Part shown: positions 1-5,262 of the stretch, piece after piece
How the letters are laid out: the number at the start of each line of letters is the position of its first letter
How positions within the stretch are numbered: position 1 is the stretch's first letter
Assembly: GCA_007133055.1 (NCBI GenBank)
Contig: SLNM01000210.1
Span: 1-5,262, forward strand
Direction: 5' to 3'
Source: Lentisphaeria bacterium
GTDB taxonomy: Bacteria > Verrucomicrobiota > Lentisphaeria > Oligosphaerales > PUNB01
Length of the DNA: 5,262 nucleotides
Made by a program: the position numbers and the translations under genes
The notes under the pieces: generated by a model
The model's input: only the letters and a program-made list of their open reading frames with translations
Database searches by the model: none
Told to the model about the DNA's origin: nothing

Positions 1-44
1 CTCGTGAACAATATGGCGATCAACTCAGCGGTCTTGGAGGTCAT
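1..44 (-). CDS. Start of an unidentified reading frame leaving the left edge
   Basis: The ATG at 44-42 opens a frame (MTSKTAELIAILFT) still open at the window edge; only 14 codons are visible. A GAGG 10 nt upstream could serve as ribosome binding site, but the stronger one (AAGGAAGGAG, 75-66) fits the ATG at 63 in another frame. That frame reads MTEARPYDLQDR and stops at 27-25. The two frames overlap by 20 bases. Joined by a one-base shift they would give roughly YDLQD..AELIAIL, loosely like the start of four-helix-bundle (23S rRNA intervening-sequence type) proteins. That resemblance is weak, and the frame may also be chance. Confidence 0.3.
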   Translation of the reverse strand, partial: MTSKTAELIAILFT

Positions 45-65
45 AGGGTCTTGCCTCGGTCATTG

Positions 66-75
66 CTCCTTCCTT
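66..75 (-). promoter_or_regulatory. Strong ribosome binding site preceding the left-edge reading frame
   Basis: On the minus strand this reads AAGGAAGGAG; its AAGGA part lies 7 nt before the ATG at 63. A site this good argues that a translated gene begins here, even though the frame from 63 closes after 12 codons within the window. Confidence 0.5.
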
Positions 76-82
76 GTTCGGT

Positions 83-104
83 TGGATATTCCGTGCTGGA
101 TATT
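83..104. repeat. Direct repeat TGGATATT x2, period 14
   Basis: TGGATATT occurs at 83-90 and again at 97-104, with a degenerate third copy (TTGGATTA) at 103-110. On the minus strand it reads AATATCCA. It sits between the GT2 stop and the next start. It resembles the degenerate low-complexity spacers common between genes in some environmental bacteria, but two copies are too few to assign function. Confidence 0.5.
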
Positions 105-132
105 GGATTAAGTTAATTATTCAGGCTTAACC
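105..132 (-). terminator. Weak imperfect hairpin downstream of the GT2 gene, possible transcription end
   Basis: On the minus strand GGTTAAG (132-126) can pair with CTTAATCC (112-105), with one bulged base and a 13-nt AT-rich loop, starting 24 nt after the GT2 stop. The stem is short and AT-rich and there is no following U-tract, so it is at best a poor intrinsic terminator. Confidence 0.2.
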
Positions 133-155
133 GCAATATTTGCTGAAGGCAACGA

Positions 156-1040
156 TCAGATGTCCTGATCCGGCAGTCCGGGCAGTGGGGTTTGACGGAT
201 ATGACTAACGATCGAGGCCAGCCAGTCTTTGGTGGTTTCGTCCACGGGCTCCTGTTTCCTGGTCAGCGCCCACTGCCAGAGTCCGCAGGCGGCCAGGCCG
301 GCCGCTGCGCAGGATTTCAAGTGTCGTTCCAAAACTATGCGTTCCGTGGTCATGCGTCCGACCATGGCCGGACCGTATTCGCGGACCGCCGCCCGCCGCA
401 TCCGACCATGTTCGCAGAACTTTTTCCAGGTCAGCGATGGCTGGAACCGATAGCACATCAAAGGCTGGGCCATCGAGACCATGGTGTTTTCGGGGAAGGT
501 TCTGAGCCATAGTTCGTAGTCCTGGCTGCGCCTTAGGCTTTCCCGGTAGCGATGATCGCGGAACCATTGGCATCTGGCGACTACGGTGGGGTGGAGCAGC
601 GGGTTCGCGGAGAGTATTTGCCGGGGCTTGGTTATTTGGCGCGGCGGCCTGAGAATACCGGTTGGCTGGTTGTGCTGGTCGATGCAATAGGCGGCACAGC
701 CCAGCACATCGACCTGGGGATGGTCGTTCAGGTAGGTCAACTGCTGCCGAAGCCGCTCCGGCAGCATCATATCGTCGGCGTCCATGCGGGCCAGCCAGGT
801 TCCCTGTGCCAGGGTGGCAATTTCATTCAGGGTGGCGGCCAGGCCGAGGTTTCGGGGGTGCCGAATAAGTTTGATGCGCGGGTCTCTAATTTTTGCAACC
901 CACTGGTACGCTCCGTCGGTGGAGGCGTCGTCGACCAGCAGCAACTGCCAGTCGGTGTGCGTCTGCGCCAGAACCGAGCGGATGGCGTCGGCCAATGTTG
1001 CAGCTTGGTTGTAGAATGGCAGGCCGACGGTAATCATCAT
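156..1040 (-). CDS. Family 2 glycosyltransferase (GT-A fold)
   Basis: This is an inverting GT2 enzyme that would transfer a sugar from a nucleotide-sugar donor to a glycan or lipid-linked acceptor on the cytoplasmic side. Donor and acceptor cannot be read from sequence. It has 294 residues. The GT-A domain starts at once (ITVGLPFYNQAATLADAIRSVL, 3-24). The nucleotide-binding VDDAS is at 36-40, NLGLAATLN at 64-72, the metal-binding DADD at 87-90, LLHPTV at 148-153, and SQDYELWLR at 172-180, where the ED-like Asp174/Glu176 is the likely catalytic base region. The C-terminal ~90 residues are basic and helical with only a weakly hydrophobic stretch (243-260), so no firm membrane anchor. Its ATG overlaps the TGA of the GHL10 gene (ATGA, 1040-1037), which suggests translational coupling; a second ATG follows immediately. 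A role in a surface polysaccharide or glycoprotein is an inference from that neighbour. Confidence 0.92.
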   Translation of the reverse strand: MMITVGLPFYNQAATLADAIRSVLAQTHTDWQLLLVDDASTDGAYQWVAKIRDPRIKLIRHPRNLGLAATLNEIATLAQGTWLARMDADDMMLPERLRQQLTYLNDHPQVDVLGCAAYCIDQHNQPTGILRPPRQITKPRQILSANPLLHPTVVARCQWFRDHRYRESLRRSQDYELWLRTFPENTMVSMAQPLMCYRFQPSLTWKKFCEHGRMRRAAVREYGPAMVGRMTTERIVLERHLKSCAAAGLAACGLWQWALTRKQEPVDETTKDWLASIVSHIRQTPLPGLPDQDI

Positions 1041-3529
1041 TCCGGCTGCTCCCTGGTCGCGCCCTTGCCGAGGTCGGGAAAGACGGTGGAGGCGGTGTCC
1101 TGATTGATTTCAAAGATAACAAAGCCGGGCGCGCCCAGTTGGCGGGCCGCTTCAATCTGGCGGGCCGTGCCGACGCTGCCCAGCCGGTCGGTGGTCAGTC
1201 CGATGCCCGGATAAACATCGACTTGGTAGCGGCGGCCAATGTTCAGTTGCCGACGGGTGGCGTGGATGAAGCCATCGACCTGGTCGGTGTAGTTCATGGG
1301 GGTGATGAAATCGACCCAGCCACGGCGTGCCCACTCGGGCCAGTCCTGGGCGATGCTGCCGACCGCGGTGGCTTCGTTGCGAAAAACGGCAGCCGACAGT
1401 TTGGCGCCGGGGCGCGCCTCCCGAACCACGCGGGCCGCCTGCTCGACAAAGCGGTTGATCTGGCGCACCCGGAATTCGCGCCAGCGTCGCGCCAGCTCCG
1501 GATTCTCGGCCAGGACTTGCGGCCAGTCGTCCAGGCGGCGGCCAATTTCCTGCTCGAAAAGTCGCCGGGCCTCGGAGCCGAACCCGGAATCGGGCGAAGG
1601 ATAGCGAACGTAGTCCAAGTGAATTCCGTCAACCTCATAATTCTCGGCTATTTCCCTGATGGCCGCCAGCAGCATTCTTTGATTGCGCGGGTCGGCCGGG
1701 CAGAGCCAGTCGTGGTCGACCGTGCCGTCCCGGTTGACCATCAGGCGCTGGTCGCGGCGCAGGCTTTCAATCCAGTCCGAGTCTCGTTCATTGCCCAGGC
1801 GAAAGAGCATGATCCAGACATGCGCTTCGACTCCGTATCGGCGGCCTGCCGCCGTCAGCTCGGCCAGTCGGTCGCGCCGGTTCCGCACGCCTGGCGCGGG
1901 CGGCAGATGGCGGCTGGGGTACCAGGCCATTGCCGGGTGGGCCAGGTTGGCGATCATGGCGTTGAAACCGCTGCGCCGCAGGGTTTGAATGGTACGTTCC
2001 CAGCCCCAGTCGGCAACTCCGTCGCCGTGGTGGCACCAAGCCGCTCGGAATTCGTTCGCCCGTGGTATCTGCACTCTCAGATAGGCCTCGGTCAAAGCTC
2101 GTTCCGCCTCGTCCATTTCAATGATTACCCGGGGATAATCGCCTCCGGCCAGAGCCTGATAGGCGGCTCGGCGACGGCCTGCCGCCACACTAAGCCAATG
2201 CTCTGCCTGGCGATTGGCTGGTTGACGGATTTGACGAAAGGCCTGGTTGAAATCCTGATAGGGCAGGGGAGGGCGCAGTTCCTGCAATCTTTTTTCACTG
2301 ACTTCACGCCATAGTTCAGGCATGAAATGTCCAACCATTGCCAGCAGCAGTCTACCGCCCTGATCGCTTTCGGCATTGATCAGCACGTGTGAAAGCCAGA
2401 GGGTGGTTTCTGTTTGCAACAGAGCTGGATGTCCAGTGTATCGTCCCTGCGAGTTAAGCCATCGGGCCAGCACTTGCGGCGGTCTTTCGAGCCCTTGAAA
2501 GAGGGATATAATCCATGAACTCTGTTCGACCTGCGCCGGGGCGCCTGCCAATCCTGGTTCGACCATGCTGATTCGGGCCAGCCCTCCGGCTTCGGCTGCC
2601 CGCACCATGCCGGCCTGACGCAAGCCGGTGGCCGGGGACAGCGCTGACGGCATGGTGTGAAATCCAACGATGCGCCCGCCTCGGCGGGCGAACTCGGTCA
2701 GAGCCCGGGCGGCGGTATCGGGGATTTGCGGGTTGTAGGGTAGAATGACCACGCGGACACGGGCCAGGAACCTCTGGTCCAGGTCGGTTTCCTCGATCCA
2801 GGCGGGAGTGGTCTGGTTGTCCCGCAGCAACTCCGCCGAACGGCGGGCGTAAGTCAGCACCGAAGACCTCTCGCCGGCGGGCAGACGGAAAAAATCATGG
2901 CTGCCGCGAACCACTGCAATGCGGCGGTCAGCCGGGATCAGGCCGAATCCGGCCAGATCAATGGTTGTGTCGGCGGCATGATTCCGCCAGGCGCTGAAGC
3001 GGAACGCGGTGATCTCGCGCCAGCCCGAGGGACTGCCCTCCAAGGTGGTTTGAGACTTGAGAATTTCGATCTCCTGCCAGCGTCCGTCGTCGCGCGGAGA
3101 AAATTCGGCCACATACCAGCCATCCCCGCTTTTGAAGAAGAAGGTGAAATAACTGACGGCCGACAAGTCCTGCGAGCGGATTTGAAATCGTATCCCGGCC
3201 GCCCCTCGCAGGTCGGCCCGCAGAGGGATGTCCCAGCCTGCCCGGCGCAGGTCGGCTGTTTCAAACAGACAGTTCAGCCGCAGAAAAGTCTGCCCCTGTT
3301 CGCTTTGCGCCCGAGCAGGCGGACTGCCCGCCATCGGTTGCAAAACGGCCGGCGGTGGCCCGGCACCCCGGCTCCGGGCGCGGGCTTGGGCGGCGGAGGC
3401 GTGAAGGCGAAACATCTCAGGATAGTCGACAGCCAAGTCTGCCAAAGTGTAAGCAGCAGACATGCAGACCAGCAAGAACATTGCCGTCCATAGCATCCAG
3501 GACAATCGGATATTACTACAGCCTTTCAT
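1037..3529 (-). CDS. Exported multidomain protein with C-terminal GHL10-type glycoside-hydrolase-like domain
   Basis: The protein is 830 residues from the ATG at 3529. Residues ~9-33 (WMLWTAMFLLVCMSAAYTLA) form a signal peptide or membrane anchor with no canonical lipobox, followed by an Ala/Arg/Pro-rich linker to ~78. Residues ~79-198 look like a beta-sandwich carbohydrate-binding-type module (IRFQIRS, YFTFFFKSGDGWYVAEF, WREITAFRFSAW). Residues ~203-406 resemble a class I amidotransferase-like Rossmann fold (VVILPYNPQIPDTAARALTE, RRGGRIVGF) with His-Thr where a nucleophile Cys would be expected. A helical stretch follows to ~491. Residues ~492-821 are a (beta/alpha)8 domain of the GHL10/PF02638 kind: GFNAMI (521-526), VDGIHLDYVRYP (633-644), ITPMNYTD (742-749) and FVIFEIN (803-809). 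Asp639 and Asp634 or Glu807 are candidate acids; the substrate is unknown. A start at 3631 would overlap trpS by 92 nt and lack the leading signal peptide, so 3529 is preferred. There is no clear ribosome binding site. It overlaps the next glycosyltransferase by 4 nt. Confidence 0.85.
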   Translation of the reverse strand: MKGCSNIRLSWMLWTAMFLLVCMSAAYTLADLAVDYPEMFRLHASAAQARARSRGAGPPPAVLQPMAGSPPARAQSEQGQTFLRLNCLFETADLRRAGWDIPLRADLRGAAGIRFQIRSQDLSAVSYFTFFFKSGDGWYVAEFSPRDDGRWQEIEILKSQTTLEGSPSGWREITAFRFSAWRNHAADTTIDLAGFGLIPADRRIAVVRGSHDFFRLPAGERSSVLTYARRSAELLRDNQTTPAWIEETDLDQRFLARVRVVILPYNPQIPDTAARALTEFARRGGRIVGFHTMPSALSPATGLRQAGMVRAAEAGGLARISMVEPGLAGAPAQVEQSSWIISLFQGLERPPQVLARWLNSQGRYTGHPALLQTETTLWLSHVLINAESDQGGRLLLAMVGHFMPELWREVSEKRLQELRPPLPYQDFNQAFRQIRQPANRQAEHWLSVAAGRRRAAYQALAGGDYPRVIIEMDEAERALTEAYLRVQIPRANEFRAAWCHHGDGVADWGWERTIQTLRRSGFNAMIANLAHPAMAWYPSRHLPPAPGVRNRRDRLAELTAAGRRYGVEAHVWIMLFRLGNERDSDWIESLRRDQRLMVNRDGTVDHDWLCPADPRNQRMLLAAIREIAENYEVDGIHLDYVRYPSPDSGFGSEARRLFEQEIGRRLDDWPQVLAENPELARRWREFRVRQINRFVEQAARVVREARPGAKLSAAVFRNEATAVGSIAQDWPEWARRGWVDFITPMNYTDQVDGFIHATRRQLNIGRRYQVDVYPGIGLTTDRLGSVGTARQIEAARQLGAPGFVIFEINQDTASTVFPDLGKGATREQPE
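1049..1053 (-). promoter_or_regulatory. Ribosome binding site of the GT2 gene
   Basis: On the minus strand this reads GGGAG, inside the end of the GHL10 coding sequence. Its GGAG core ends 8 nt before the ATG at 1040, which favours the first of the two tandem ATG codons. Confidence 0.6.
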
Positions 3530-3539
3530 AGTACTGTCA

Positions 3540-4523
3540 TTATTTGATACCGACCGCGGTGAGCACTCTATGCAATACTTTTTGCGCGACCGCCCGGGCT
3601 TTCTCCGCGCCTGCCCGGAGAATTTCTTCAAGCTGTTCCGGATTTGCGGCCAGGCTTAGTCGTCGCTGTCTGGCGGCGGCGAAATGCTCCCGGTATTTTT
3701 CGAAGATAGCCTGCTTGACCTGGCCATACCCCAGCCCGCCCCGCTCGTAGGCCGCCCGCATCTCCCTGATTTCCGCGGGGGCGGCAAACAATTTGTAGAT
3801 CGCGAAAAGATTGCAGCGGTCCGGATTCTTTGGTTCCTCGACCGGTGTCGAGTCAGTCTTGATTCGCATGATTTTTTTGCGAACCGCCTTTTCGTCGCCG
3901 AAGATTTCAATGTAATTATCGTAGCTTTTTGACATTTTCTGTCCGTCCAGGCCGGGCACCACCGCTGTTTCATCGCGGATAATGGCTTCGGGCACAAGCA
4001 GGCATTCACCATACTGATGGTTGAATTTCTGGGCCAGGTCCCGGGTTACTTCCAAATGTTGTTTTTGATCCCGCCCCACCGGCACCAGGTGCGAGTCGTA
4101 GATCAGGATGTCGGCGGCCATAAGGATGGGATAGTTGAACAGGCCTGCATTGGGGATCAGGCCGCGGCTGACTTTATCCTTGTAGCTATGACAGCGCTCG
4201 AGCAACCCCAGCGGGGTCAGACAACTGAGCACCCAGGTTAATTGCATGATTTCCGCGATGTCCGACTGACGGAAAAGAACGGTGCGCTCGGGGTCCAGGC
4301 CGCAGGCCAGGAAATCCAAAGCGACCTCGCGCCCGCGTTTTCTGAGCAATTCCGGGTCCGGTGTCTGGGTTAGCGCATGATAGTCGGCAATGAAGTAGAA
4401 ACACTGATTGTCCGGGTCCGCCTGCATCTCGAGCGCTGGTTTCATCATGCCGAAATAGTTGCCCAGATGCAGGGTGCCGGAGGGTTGAATGCCGGAAAGT
4501 ACGCGCCTCTTACTGACGGTCAT
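3540..4523 (-). CDS. trpS: Tryptophanyl-tRNA synthetase
   Basis: This cytoplasmic class I aminoacyl-tRNA synthetase activates Trp with ATP and charges tRNA-Trp. The protein is 327 residues, the normal size for a bacterial TrpS without extra domains. It starts with VLSGIQPSGTLHLGNYFG, which holds the HIGH-equivalent HLGN at 19-22. YFIADYHALT (43-52) and NYPILMAADILIYDSHLVPVGRDQKQH (130-156) form the Trp/ATP pocket and dimer region. The KMSKS loop is exact at 196-200 (GQKMSKSYDNYI). The helical C-terminal domain ends in a plain Lys. The start is supported by an AAGGA ribosome binding site 9 nt upstream. It follows the chimeric frame by 21 nt and precedes the GHL10 gene by 10 nt. No leader or T-box is visible upstream because the preceding frame fills the space. 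Key residues look intact, so it should be functional. Confidence 0.97.
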   Translation of the reverse strand: MTVSKRRVLSGIQPSGTLHLGNYFGMMKPALEMQADPDNQCFYFIADYHALTQTPDPELLRKRGREVALDFLACGLDPERTVLFRQSDIAEIMQLTWVLSCLTPLGLLERCHSYKDKVSRGLIPNAGLFNYPILMAADILIYDSHLVPVGRDQKQHLEVTRDLAQKFNHQYGECLLVPEAIIRDETAVVPGLDGQKMSKSYDNYIEIFGDEKAVRKKIMRIKTDSTPVEEPKNPDRCNLFAIYKLFAAPAEIREMRAAYERGGLGYGQVKQAIFEKYREHFAAARQRRLSLAANPEQLEEILRAGAEKARAVAQKVLHRVLTAVGIK

Positions 4524-4530
4524 GCTGTGG

Positions 4531-4537
4531 TTTCCTT
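4531..4537 (-). promoter_or_regulatory. Ribosome binding site of trpS
   Basis: On the minus strand this reads AAGGAAA. The AAGGA core (4537-4533) ends 9 nt before the ATG at 4523. It lies in the 21-nt gap after the stop of the upstream frame and confirms the trpS start. Confidence 0.8.
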
Positions 4538-4544
4538 GGTTTGA

Positions 4545-5003
4545 TTATGCCGGTGCGCTCTGCAACAGTTGCCGCAGCTTGACTTGCGAACGTTTTTTTA
4601 CTAGTTCATGAAGGTTTCGGCCATGGCAGTCAATGGTGACGATGGCCGGGAAATTTTCCACGGTCAGGGGCCAAATCGCCTCCGGCAGGCCGGCTTCGGT
4701 CCAGCGCGGAGTGCCGACCTGCCGCACGGTTTTGGCCAGCACCCGGGCGGCGCCGCCAACCGCTTGCAGGTAGACGCAGCCGACCATTCGGCAGGCTTCC
4801 ATGGTTTGTCGCCCCATGCCGCCTTTGCCGATGATCAAGCGCAGGCTGAATCGTTCGATCAACTGAGCCATGTACGGTTCTTCCCGGTTCGAGGTGGTGG
4901 GGCCGGCGGCAGTAACCTGCCAACTGCCCTCGCCGGTTTTCACTACAACCGGGCCGCAATGATAAATGACCGCCTCATGCAAGTCCACCGGCGGCAATTC
5001 CCC
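4545..5003 (-). pseudogene. Class I fumarate hydratase beta-subunit fragment (lacks N-terminal ~50 residues)
   Basis: This is the C-terminal module of Fe-S dependent fumarase (fumarate to malate, TCA cycle, cytoplasm), found either as a separate beta subunit or as the C-terminal half of FumA/FumB-type enzymes. The GPTTS signature, the GKG loop, the AVGGAA stretch and the EAIWxLxVExFPAIVxID block are all present in the usual order. The tail (HGRNLHELVKKRSQVKL) is ordinary and ends in TAA at 4547-4545. The start boundary is uncertain because residues 85-92 (GELPPVDL) fit both partner families. The Cys-rich alpha module that should precede it is not in the window; upstream is UppS sequence instead. 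Confidence 0.8.
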
Positions 5004-5262
5004 GGTATCAAGGTAGCGGGAAAAGACCTCGGTGTTCAAACGGGAGAGGGACTCTTTCCCCTCCCGAACATCAAGGCAGAACCGGCGACAGGCCCGGACA
5101 ATCTCGTCCTGGCCGCCATAATTGACGCACATGGAAAGGGTCAGGTCCTGCCCGCCGGCGGTTGCCTCTTCGCTGACAACCATCTGCTGCTGCAAGACGG
5201 GTGAGAACGGTTGCCGGTCACCCAGGAAACGGAGCCGCACACCCTCCCTAACCATGTCGGGC
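4545..5262 (-). CDS. Chimeric ORF: internal UppS fragment fused in frame to the C-terminal part of class I fumarase beta (5' end outside window)
   Basis: The frame is open to the right edge, where the codons before the first visible Met (5253-5255) read Pro-Asp, so the true start lies outside the window. Numbering from that Met, residues 1-92 match the middle of cis-prenyltransferase UppS: VRLRFLGD (6-13), SEEATAGG (28-35), NYGGQDEIV (45-53) and LPPVDL (87-92). From residue 86 on the protein matches the class I fumarate hydratase/tartrate dehydratase beta family: DLHEAVIYHCGP, AAGPTTSNRE (116-125), IGKGGMG (142-148), YLQAVGGAA (162-170), EAIWPLTVENFPAIV (192-206). The UppS motif that should follow PVDL (IRTGGExRxSNFL, binding isopentenyl diphosphate) is absent. 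So is the first ~50 residues of the beta subunit, with its LSG.IYTARDAAHKR motif. No alpha subunit, which carries the Fe-S cysteines, is visible. Neither enzyme is likely to work as written. The frame stops 21 nt before trpS. The two identities are confident; whether the fusion is biological is open. Confidence 0.85.
   Translation of the reverse strand, partial: PDMVREGVRLRFLGDRQPFSPVLQQQMVVSEEATAGGQDLTLSMCVNYGGQDEIVRACRRFCLDVREGKESLSRLNTEVFSRYLDTGELPPVDLHEAVIYHCGPVVVKTGEGSWQVTAAGPTTSNREEPYMAQLIERFSLRLIIGKGGMGRQTMEACRMVGCVYLQAVGGAARVLAKTVRQVGTPRWTEAGLPEAIWPLTVENFPAIVTIDCHGRNLHELVKKRSQVKLRQLLQSAPA
4980..5262 (-). pseudogene. uppS: uppS fragment (undecaprenyl diphosphate synthase, middle third only)
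   Basis: UppS makes the C55 lipid carrier for peptidoglycan and surface glycans by adding isopentenyl diphosphate units to farnesyl diphosphate. Aligned from memory to the E. coli enzyme, the 92 residues after the first visible Met correspond to about residues 100-191 with no net gap: GD at 12-13 falls on E. coli 111-112 and the final Leu92 on Leu191. The match ends just before the segment that in E. coli holds Arg194, Glu198 and Arg200, needed for isopentenyl diphosphate and Mg binding. The usual NYGGR is NYGGQ here. The N-terminal DGNGRWA catalytic motif would lie beyond the right edge and cannot be judged. I call it a fragment because its C-terminal third is replaced by another protein. 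Confidence 0.8.

Noticed and set aside
552..1103. Plus-strand open frame of 183 codons opposite the GT2 gene
   Set aside because: It is antisense to the GT2 motifs VDDAS and DADD and looks like a GC-driven shadow, with no family resemblance.
1139..2314. Plus-strand open frame of 391 codons opposite the GHL10 gene
   Set aside because: Its translation has no recognisable domain, and it lies wholly antisense to a gene with clear conserved motifs. High GC content makes long antisense frames common.
2897..3493. Plus-strand open frame of 198 codons opposite the N-terminal part of the GHL10 gene
   Set aside because: It shows no domain and no supporting ribosome binding site or neighbours. The minus-strand reading gives a signal peptide and beta-sandwich pattern.
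3460..3529. Lipoprotein signal in the GHL10 protein (Cys in FLLVC)
   Set aside because: The residue before Cys is Val rather than Gly, Ala or Ser, so the lipobox is not canonical. A normal signal peptide or anchor fits better.
3530..3631. N-terminal extension of the GHL10 protein to a Met at 3631
   Set aside because: It would overlap trpS by 92 bases and put 34 basic, non-conserved residues before an evident signal/anchor. The ATG at 3529 directly precedes that segment.
4608..5204. Plus-strand open frame of 198 codons opposite the chimeric gene
   Set aside because: Its translation has no recognisable domain, and the opposite strand has clear UppS and fumarase motifs.
1..5262. CRISPR array, tRNA/rRNA gene, insertion sequence or defence system
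   Set aside because: I saw no regularly spaced repeats, cloverleaf-like segments, transposase motifs or known defence domains on either strand.

Overview
The window is bacterial, GC-rich and compact. Every convincing gene lies on the minus strand, so transcription runs from the right edge to the left. The lineage cannot be fixed. The mix of a class I (Fe-S) fumarase beta domain, a large exported GHL10-type protein and short AATATCCA-type intergenic repeats would fit an environmental lineage such as the PVC group or a deltaproteobacterial relative, but this is a guess.

Layout in transcription order: (1) 5262-4545, an open frame that enters from outside the window. Its first ~92 visible residues are the middle of undecaprenyl diphosphate synthase (UppS). 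At a shared PPVDL-like motif it switches to the last ~145 residues of a class I fumarate hydratase beta subunit. (2) 4523-3540, trpS, a complete tryptophanyl-tRNA synthetase. (3) 3529-1037, a large exported protein with an N-terminal signal/anchor, a beta-sandwich, an amidotransferase-like Rossmann domain and a C-terminal GHL10 glycoside-hydrolase-like domain. (4) 1040-156, a family 2 glycosyltransferase. (5) 155-64, a short AT-rich spacer with a direct repeat and a weak hairpin. (6) 63-1, the beginning of another reading frame that leaves the window.

Spacings between genes 1 to 4 are 21 nt, 10 nt and a 4-nt ATGA overlap, so they probably form one transcription unit. The glycosyltransferase and the GHL10 protein look like a translationally coupled pair acting on glycans, one building in the cytoplasm and one acting on carbohydrate outside it. 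trpS and the fumarase/UppS frame are housekeeping functions that share the unit without an obvious common pathway.

The most important observation is the chimeric frame at the right edge. Both UppS and the fumarase beta domain are cut inside conserved domains, and the cut falls exactly where the two families share a similar short motif. It is either a real microhomology-driven deletion fusion or an assembly join. It should not be annotated as a plain fumarase or a plain UppS without checking. I see no CRISPR array, tRNA, rRNA, insertion sequence or defence system.
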